This document shows positions 7,479-13,365 of a DNA stretch of 25,533 nucleotides, one piece after another (the first letter of the stretch is position 1; each line of letters begins with the position of its first letter). The DNA lies in NCBI GenBank assembly GCA_047619205.1, contig JBLHJR010000042.1:1-25533 (forward strand), written 5' to 3'. The notes beneath the pieces were generated by a model. That model saw only the letters and a program-made list of their open reading frames with translations. It ran no database searches and had not been told where the DNA came from. Both the position numbers and the translations under genes were made by a program. Source of the stretch: Endobugula sp047619205. Its GTDB lineage: Bacteria > Pseudomonadota > Gammaproteobacteria > Pseudomonadales > Cellvibrionaceae.

Positions 7479-9577
7479 ATAAAAAAGGCTTCGATTTTTT
7501 TTGCGGATGTGGGGCGGCTTAATAAAAACCCTTGAGCATAGTCGCAACCATAGGTTTTTAGTAGAGCGTATTGCTCCTCTGTTTCAATACCTTCGGCAAT
7601 AACTTGTAGTTGTAGTTTATGTGCCATGACAATAATGGCCTCGCAGAGGGCTTCTTCGTTGGAGTTAGGTTTGAGATTGTCTATAAATGACTTGTCAATT
7701 TTCAAGTAGTCTATCTCCAATTTTTTTAAGTAGGCTAGTGACGAATAGCCAGTGCCAAAATCATCGAGCGCGACTTGTATTCCCGAATTATAGAGCATTA
7801 ATAATTGATGGGTAACATGCTCTGCTGTATCTAGTAATAAACCTTCAGTGATTTCTATGATAACTGAATCGGCAGGTAAATCGGTAGCTTGTAATTTTTT
7901 TTGCCACCTATTCAGTATTTCATTACCTTCTCTGAAGTAGAGTGGCGATGCGTTAATACTGATTTGAATTTTATGTTGGTAGGTGGCTTGCCAATAGTGT
8001 ATTTGTTGTAATATTTCCAAGAAAAGCCAATCGCCAATGGCATCAATAGTTCCATTCGCTTCGGCAATGGGGATGAAATCGGTTGGATTTACCAAGCCCC
8101 TTTCAGGGTGCTGCCAACGTATAAGTGCTTCTGCTTTATGCGCAATTTTTTCTTCAGAATCGCCGATAGAAAAAATTGGTTGATATTCAATATAAAATTG
8201 ATTTTCCTGCAGCGCAAAGTGTAGGTCTCTACTGAGCTCCATTCGATCAAAGGCTTCTTCTTGCATGGAAGTAGTAAAGTATTGACAGCAATTACGCCCG
8301 TTTTCCTTTGCCGCATACATCGCTTGATCGGATTGTTTTAATAAGCTATCGACATCTTGAGCATCGCTAGGGAAAAAGCTAATGCCAATACTAATAGAAG
8401 TAAATATTTTGTGGCTGCCAATAACAAAAGGCTCTGCTAATGTCGTTAATATTTTGTTGGATATTTGGGCGATGTTGGGTGCATTCTCATTACAGTTAAT
8501 GAGCAAGCAAAACTCATCGCCACCTAAGCGAGCTATAGTGTCACCATCACGGGTGACGGTTTTAATTCGTTTTCCTGTTTCTATTAACAGCTTGTCGCCA
8601 ATATAATGACCAAGAGTATCATTTACTTCTTTAAATTTATCTAAGTCTAAGCATAATACGGCAAAGCTAGTGTTTTTAAAGTTTGCGTTTTTTATGATTT
8701 TACTTAAACGGTCATATAACATATGTCGGTTAGGTAGCTTGGTGAGCGGGTCATAATTGGCCTGTTTCCAGATCAGCTCTTCGGCATTTCTGCGTTCTTG
8801 AACATCTCTCGATAAGGCTAAAATATAATCTGTCCCGTCAATTTCTACATAACTAACGCTCATTTCAACAGGGAAGGTATGATTATTTTTGCGTCGATGA
8901 ATACCATCTAATAATGTACTTTTAGTATTTCTGATGGTGGCAATAATTTTATCCCACTCATATTCTTCGGTAATATTGAGGTCAATGTCAAATATTTTAA
9001 GCGATAACATTTCTTGATAGCTATAACCTAAGCTCTGGCAGCCCTTGATGTTAGAGTCGAGAATTTGCCCTGATCTTGGATCTATAATAAACATAGTTTC
9101 CCGCGATGAATTGATCATCGAACGAAAAAGGTTAGCGGATGTTTCGGTTTTTCTTTGCTCGTTAATATTAATAACTTGTGCGACTAGGCATTTTATACTG
9201 TTGTCAGCATTGCGTAAGGCAATCATCGATACTAGCCCTAAAATGACGTGGCCATTTTTATGTAGGTAGCGTTTTTCCATTATTACCGGTTGGTCTGGAT
9301 GCGCGGCTAGTTCTTCTCGAAGTTTCTGATTATTTTGGTATTCTTCAGGATGGGATATGATGACGTCAGGCTGATAGATTTCATTGCCTGAGTAGCCCAG
9401 CATCGTCATCAGTGCTGTATTGACATATTCAAACTCGCCTTTCTCATTGGAGACGACCATGCCTACAGGGGCAGACGCAATGATGGAGGCTAAATCTTCA
9501 GGTAGATGCCTTTCTCTGATGGATGGGGATTTCTTCATGTAGTATTTAAAGCTCGTGCGGTTAATTTTTGCTCGCAT
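7469..9577 (-). CDS. PAS-PAS-GGDEF-EAL cyclic-di-GMP turnover protein
   Basis: A soluble 702-residue signalling protein with two PAS sensor domains (about 25-145 and 147-265), a GGDEF diguanylate cyclase domain (about 275-435) and an EAL phosphodiesterase domain (about 450-695). Both catalytic motifs are canonical: GGDEF at 352-356, preceded by five residues by the inhibitory-site pattern RDGD (343-346), and EAL at 483-485 in KAEALIRW, with DDFGTGYSSLAYLK and LKIDKSFI further on. It could therefore make, break or only sense c-di-GMP, as many dual proteins do. No membrane segment or haem motif is evident, so the PAS ligand is unknown. The start is uncertain: ATG at 9577, or the Met at residue 14, neither with a clear ribosome site. 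The stop codon abuts the korB remnant, which suggests the gene arrived with, or was fused by, the rearrangement that broke kor. Confidence 0.93.
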   Translation of the reverse strand: MRAKINRTSFKYYMKKSPSIRERHLPEDLASIIASAPVGMVVSNEKGEFEYVNTALMTMLGYSGNEIYQPDVIISHPEEYQNNQKLREELAAHPDQPVIMEKRYLHKNGHVILGLVSMIALRNADNSIKCLVAQVININEQRKTETSANLFRSMINSSRETMFIIDPRSGQILDSNIKGCQSLGYSYQEMLSLKIFDIDLNITEEYEWDKIIATIRNTKSTLLDGIHRRKNNHTFPVEMSVSYVEIDGTDYILALSRDVQERRNAEELIWKQANYDPLTKLPNRHMLYDRLSKIIKNANFKNTSFAVLCLDLDKFKEVNDTLGHYIGDKLLIETGKRIKTVTRDGDTIARLGGDEFCLLINCNENAPNIAQISNKILTTLAEPFVIGSHKIFTSISIGISFFPSDAQDVDSLLKQSDQAMYAAKENGRNCCQYFTTSMQEEAFDRMELSRDLHFALQENQFYIEYQPIFSIGDSEEKIAHKAEALIRWQHPERGLVNPTDFIPIAEANGTIDAIGDWLFLEILQQIHYWQATYQHKIQISINASPLYFREGNEILNRWQKKLQATDLPADSVIIEITEGLLLDTAEHVTHQLLMLYNSGIQVALDDFGTGYSSLAYLKKLEIDYLKIDKSFIDNLKPNSNEEALCEAIIVMAHKLQLQVIAEGIETEEQYALLKTYGCDYAQGFLLSRPTSAKKIEAFFIGS

Positions 9578-9672
9578 ATCTTAGTGTGAATGCGGGGTTT
9601 TGTATATTAAAAACCTTGCTTTATTGATGGGCTAGATGACTTAGGTTGAACTTCGACTATGATTTGATGTGC

Positions 9673-9795
9673 TCATTCGCCAAGTATCGGAACAAATCCA
9701 ATTTGAGCTGGTTGTAACATTTGTAAAGGCACCACAATAATCGTACCGATTATACGGCTAAAACCAAAGGTAGCTCCTCGAAAAATTGAAACCAT
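9673..9795 (-). CDS. Possible 40-residue hydrophobic peptide
   Basis: An ATG at 9795 (minus strand) is preceded by AGGA with a 5-base spacer and opens a 40-codon frame to a TGA at 9673-9675. The product begins MVSIFRGATFGFSRII and has a mildly hydrophobic middle (IIGTIIVVPLQML), so it could associate with the membrane. I recognise no family. It lies alone in the gap between argE and the GGDEF-EAL gene. It may be chance, a remnant, or a small protein. Confidence 0.3.
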   Translation of the reverse strand: MVSIFRGATFGFSRIIGTIIVVPLQMLQPAQIGFVPILGE

Positions 9796-9950
9796 AGCAT
9801 CCTAGGCGTAAAGTTGAATACGTGCATAAACTTATCTTGGCTCTGATTCAATGTGTCCCACGGGTGATGAGTGTAGCTCTTCTTTTATTGGCTTTGAGAT
9901 TGTGGGCTGGTTTTCCTTATGTGGCACTTTTTTAAGAGCTTTCCCCCATA

Positions 9951-10084
9951 TACTACCGGGTCAATTGAAAAGAATACACCCCATTTCAGGCGCGCTGTGC
10001 ATATGTCCCTATACACTCAGTTTCGGCATCCATGCCTCAGATGGCCTGAAACGGAGTGTATTCTTTTCAAGCACCCTGCTAGTA
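9951..10084. repeat. Three-armed inverted repeat element
   Basis: Arm 1 (9965-9991, TTGAAAAGAATACACC...) and arm 3 (10044-10070, ...GTGTATTCTTTTCAA) are 27-base reverse complements with two mismatches. Outer TACTA (9951-9955) and TAGTA (10080-10084) extend the symmetry. A further copy, arm 2 at 10011-10024 (ATACACTCAGTTTC), runs in the same direction as arm 1 and pairs with arm 3 at 13 of 14 positions. Arms 1 and 2 thus compete for arm 3. The spacer also holds GGCAT-CC-ATGCC. It lies 15 bases beyond the argE stop, so a transcript from argE would fold here. A MITE-like element or an unusual terminator is possible. Confidence 0.8.
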
Positions 10085-10098
10085 CTAAGAGGTAGGGG

Positions 10099-11265
10099 TT
10101 AAATACAGAATTTTTTGATTAAGGCTTGTAGCGTTTTAATCGCCGGTTGGATGTGTGTTAAATCAATATATTCATCAGGTTGATGAGCTTGATCAATCGA
10201 ACCTGGCCCCATGACGACGACATCCATTCCCATGGATTGTAAAAAAGGTGCTTCAGTGGCGAAGGCGACACTATCGGCTGGTATACCGGTTAATTTTTCT
10301 ACGGCCCTGATGAGGTCAGAATCCGTGTTCTGCTCAAAGGCTTCGATTCCAGCGAATAGCGATTGGCGTTCAATAATAATGTTATTTTTTTCGGCGATCA
10401 CTGTCAGTTGTTGATCAATATCGCTACGTAAATCGTCTAAAGACATTCCCGGTAATGTGCGTATATCGAATTCTAATTCGCAGTGGCCGCAAATACGGTT
10501 TGGATTGTCACCACCATGAATGCAGCCTAGGTTAAGTGTGGGCACATCAATAACGAAGCCAGCATGTTGATGATCTTGTTGTAGTTGTTGGCGAAATTGC
10601 TTGAGGTCGGTAATGACATCGTGCATCACATCTAATGCATTATTGCCCAGTAAGGGGTTGGAAGAATGCCCAGATTTACCTTGTATATGAATAGACTCCA
10701 TGGCGATGCCTTTGTGCATGCGAATGGGTTGCATGCTGGTGGGCTCACCGACTACGGCATAGCGGGCTTTTGGAATGGGGTGGTTTACCAGCGCTCTAGC
10801 ACCTGACATAGAGGTTTCTTCGTCAGCGGTGGCAATGATAATAATCGGTTCAGCGAGTGGCTGATGTAAAAAAGGCTGGATAGCGGCAATAACAGTAGGA
10901 AAAAATCCCTTCATATCCGTTGCGCCTAAGCCAAAAGCGCGATCGCCCTCTATCTGAAGAGAAAAGGGGTCGTGGGACCAGCGTTTATCATCATAGGGAA
11001 CGGTGTCGGCATGACCTGAAAACACTAGCCCGCCTTTACTGTGCTCCTTGTCCGTTGAGCCTAAAGTCGCAATTAAATTGGCTTTGTTGGGGTTGTCATC
11101 AACTGTTTGAATGTCAATGGCAAAGCCTAAGTCACCAAGCCAGCTTGCTAGTAAGTCAATGACTTTGCGGTTACCCATATCTAGAGATGGGTTGGTGCAG
11201 CTCACCGATGGGGTGGCTACCAGTTGTCGAAGCTGTTCACTGAACTGTTTTTCATTAAACGTCAT
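10099..11265 (-). CDS. argE: Acetylornithine deacetylase
   Basis: Cytosolic M20-family metallohydrolase that converts N2-acetylornithine to ornithine in linear arginine synthesis. It is 388 residues (E. coli 383). The dinuclear-metal ligands are visible: H85 in FSGHADTVP with D87, D117 in GATDMKGF, the catalytic E149-E150 pair in TADEETSMSG, E174 in VVGEPT and H361 in AHQPDEY. The dimerisation domain between about 180 and 295 includes GKSGHSS and DIRTLPGM. The start ATG at 11265 has only a weak ribosome site. ArgE fits with ArgA at 5087-6403 (acetyl group added, then removed). The related DapE is less likely given the HKGIAMESIHIQGKSGHSS block, which is typical of ArgE. Confidence 0.93.
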   Translation of the reverse strand: MTFNEKQFSEQLRQLVATPSVSCTNPSLDMGNRKVIDLLASWLGDLGFAIDIQTVDDNPNKANLIATLGSTDKEHSKGGLVFSGHADTVPYDDKRWSHDPFSLQIEGDRAFGLGATDMKGFFPTVIAAIQPFLHQPLAEPIIIIATADEETSMSGARALVNHPIPKARYAVVGEPTSMQPIRMHKGIAMESIHIQGKSGHSSNPLLGNNALDVMHDVITDLKQFRQQLQQDHQHAGFVIDVPTLNLGCIHGGDNPNRICGHCELEFDIRTLPGMSLDDLRSDIDQQLTVIAEKNNIIIERQSLFAGIEAFEQNTDSDLIRAVEKLTGIPADSVAFATEAPFLQSMGMDVVVMGPGSIDQAHQPDEYIDLTHIQPAIKTLQALIKKFCI

Positions 11266-11278
11266 GATGTTTACTTTA

Positions 11279-11448
11279 TACCCGTAGTGTTTGAGACTTC
11301 AATCTTCAAAGCTTCCGCTCACGCCACTTACCTAAGTCCTGTCGGCATAGCACGCCCCTTTAGGTCCATAGCAGCGTCGCTTAAGGACGTCTACTGTTGG
11401 TGCTAAGAACAGTAGGCCACTCTGAAACCCCGACGAACCCTACGGGTA
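11279..11448. repeat. Structured segment bounded by short inverted ends
   Basis: The outer ends TACCCGTAGTGTTT (11279-11292) and the reverse complement of 11435-11448 (TACCCGTAGGGTTC) agree at 12 of 14 positions and face inward, bounding 170 bases. Inside, CTACTGTT (11391-11398) pairs exactly with AACAGTAG (11408-11415) around a 9-base loop, and ACTTACC near 11327 matches GGTAAGT near 11445 in inverse. This layout suits a small non-autonomous element or a folded RNA. No transposase is present. Confidence 0.5.
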
Positions 11449-11502
11449 AGTCAGTTGATTGTTGTGGATTGATAAAGACTGTAGTACGGTTAGTGCTAAT
11501 TT

Positions 11503-11524
11503 GCACAGGCCAAAAGCCCTGTGC
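11503..11524. repeat. Hairpin in the leader of the ATPase gene
   Basis: GCACAGG at 11503-11509 pairs with CCTGTGC at 11518-11524 over an 8-base loop. It lies 68 bases upstream of the GTG start, so it could be in the 5' leader of that transcript. No T-run follows. Confidence 0.45.
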
Positions 11525-11591
11525 ATGTAAAGCGTTCACGCTGCTTTAGCGGCATCGTAGCTTTATCGAAAAATCATAACAGGAATCCATT

Positions 11592-13358
11592 GTGGCTGTT
11601 GATAAAATAATTGATTTACGTCGTTGTGTGGATGATTTGTTGCTAGAGGGACGGCTAAATCAGCAAGATGCCCATTTGATTACTAGTAAAACCCGTAGTC
11701 GCGAGCAGGCGGCCATGCACCCCATTAGTTATATTTCTTCGTTAAAGCTCACTGATCAATTACATTTGCCCGCTGTATTAGATGAACATACCTTATGTCA
11801 GTGGGTGAGTGAAAATAGCCAGACGCCACTGTTTACTATCGATCCATTAAAGGTGAATGTGAGTCAGGTGACGGAAATAATGTCGTTTGCGTTTGCGCAA
11901 CGTCATCAAATACTCTGTGTTGAAGTGAATAACCACGAAGTTATCGTGGCGACAGCGCAGCCCTACTCAAGTGGTTGGGAGGAGCAGCTGGCGCATATTG
12001 CCAAAAAGCCGGTTACTAAGGTCTTTGCTAATCCTACGGATATAGCCCGATATACGGTTGAATTTTACGCCCTGTCACGTTCGGTATTTGGCGCTACAGG
12101 CATTGCTGGTAAGCGCTCTAGCGCCACTAATTTCGAGCAACTGCTGGAGCTGGGTGATCTAAAAGATCCAGAGGCGAATGATCAGCATGTGGTTAATATT
12201 GTAGATTGGTTACTGCAATATGCCTTTGATCAGCGCGCTAGTGATATCCATGTTGAGCCGCGTAGGGAAATTTGTCGATTACGTTTTCGTATTGATGGTA
12301 TTTTGCATCAAGTTTACGAATTGCCAGTGACCGTTTCTATTGCCGTGGTGTCTCGGTTAAAGATTCTGGGTCGTATGAATGTCGCCGAAAAGCGTAAGCC
12401 GCAAGATGGTCGTATTAAGACTAAGCGCACCGATGGCAGTGAAGTGGAGTTACGTCTGTCTACCTTGCCTACTGCGTTTGGTGAGAAGATGGTATTACGT
12501 ATTTTTGATCCCGATGTATTGCTGAGAAGTTTTAACGAGCTAGGTTTGCTAGGCGACGATCAAGGCCGCTGGAATCAAATGACGAGCAAGCCTCATGGTA
12601 TTGTTTTGGTAACGGGGCCAACGGGCTCGGGTAAGACGACGACCTTGTATTCATCGTTAAAATTACTCGCCACCGATGAAGTTAATGTCAGTACTATTGA
12701 AGATCCCATTGAAATGGTTGAGGAAAGCTTCAATCAGACCCAAGTGCACGCTTCTATCGGTTTAGATTTTGCGGCAGGGATAAGAACATTATTACGTCAA
12801 GATCCCGATATTATTATGATTGGTGAAATTCGTGACAATGAAACCGGGCAAATGGCCGTTCAGGCCGCACTTACTGGTCACTTAGTCTTGTCTACTTTAC
12901 ACACCAATGATGCGCCTACCGCGATTACGCGTTTGCTAGACTTAGGTTTGCCGAGCTTTTTAATTCGTTCGACGGTATTGGGTGTGATGGCGCAGCGGTT
13001 GGTGCGCACGTTATGCCCACACTGTAAACAAACCAGTAATATTTCTGCAAAGGAATGGAGTGATTTAGTTAAGCCTTGGAAGGCCGCCAAACCAGAAAAA
13101 ATCTACCAGCCTGTTGGTTGTTTAGAGTGCCGCAACACTGGCTACCTAGGTCGTCAGGGTATTTATGAAGTGATGCCGATGACGGAGTGTTTACGTAAAC
13201 TTATCGATGATCGTGCCGATATGATTCTATTGCGTAAGCAGGCGATGAAAGAAGGCATGCGTAGTTTACGTTTATCGGGGGCGCAAAAAATTGCCGCAGG
13301 TTTAACGACTATCGAAGAGGTGTTAAGGGTTGCTCCGCCTGTGGATTTAGAGGATTAA
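11592..13358 (+). CDS. Orphan GspE/PilB-family secretion or pilus ATPase
   Basis: Hexameric cytoplasmic ATPase of the type II secretion / type IV pilus class. The 588 residues contain a divergent N-terminal domain (about 1-175, in the place of the MshEN/T2SSE-N domain), the linker domain with ASDIHVEPR and RFRIDGILH, Walker A GPTGSGKTT (342-350), Asp box VSTIEDPIE, Walker B/His region RQDPDIIMIGEIRD with TGHLVLSTLHTNDA, and a four-cysteine zinc site (C475, C478, C510, C513). It is intact and probably active. The start is GTG at 11592 with AGGA at 11581-11584. No other pilus or secretion genes (pilC, pilD, gspD) are nearby; the next gene, 7 bases on, is a DUF349-type protein, so the pair is probably co-transcribed. 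The machine it powers cannot be told from the sequence. Confidence 0.9.
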   Translation: MAVDKIIDLRRCVDDLLLEGRLNQQDAHLITSKTRSREQAAMHPISYISSLKLTDQLHLPAVLDEHTLCQWVSENSQTPLFTIDPLKVNVSQVTEIMSFAFAQRHQILCVEVNNHEVIVATAQPYSSGWEEQLAHIAKKPVTKVFANPTDIARYTVEFYALSRSVFGATGIAGKRSSATNFEQLLELGDLKDPEANDQHVVNIVDWLLQYAFDQRASDIHVEPRREICRLRFRIDGILHQVYELPVTVSIAVVSRLKILGRMNVAEKRKPQDGRIKTKRTDGSEVELRLSTLPTAFGEKMVLRIFDPDVLLRSFNELGLLGDDQGRWNQMTSKPHGIVLVTGPTGSGKTTTLYSSLKLLATDEVNVSTIEDPIEMVEESFNQTQVHASIGLDFAAGIRTLLRQDPDIIMIGEIRDNETGQMAVQAALTGHLVLSTLHTNDAPTAITRLLDLGLPSFLIRSTVLGVMAQRLVRTLCPHCKQTSNISAKEWSDLVKPWKAAKPEKIYQPVGCLECRNTGYLGRQGIYEVMPMTECLRKLIDDRADMILLRKQAMKEGMRSLRLSGAQKIAAGLTTIEEVLRVAPPVDLED

Positions 13359-13365
13359 GAGAAAT

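Larger units (their letters stand above)
9578..10098. other. 521-base intergenic region between argE and the GGDEF-EAL gene
   Basis: No conventional gene is visible. The part nearest the GGDEF-EAL gene should hold its promoter, but I see no clear -35/-10 pair. The middle carries the possible small peptide gene at 9673-9795. The argE-proximal end carries the three-armed inverted repeat at 9951-10084. A plus-strand open frame at 9851-10102 runs across the repeat and has no coding signature. Confidence 0.6.
11266..11591. other. 326-base divergent intergenic region
   Basis: This gap separates divergent argE and the ATPase gene and must contain both promoters, though none is clear by eye. It holds the structured segment 11279-11448, the hairpin 11503-11524 and imperfect symmetry around 11529-11560 (AAAGC...GCTTT). 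No protein-coding frame is credible. Confidence 0.6.

Noticed and set aside
9951..10084. Integron attC site
   Set aside because: The size and fold are suggestive, but the core GTTRRRY / RYYYAAC ends are absent and there is no integrase or cassette array.
9851..10102. Plus-strand open frame of 83 codons
   Set aside because: It runs straight through the three-armed inverted repeat, is antisense to the argE end, and its product has no recognisable pattern.
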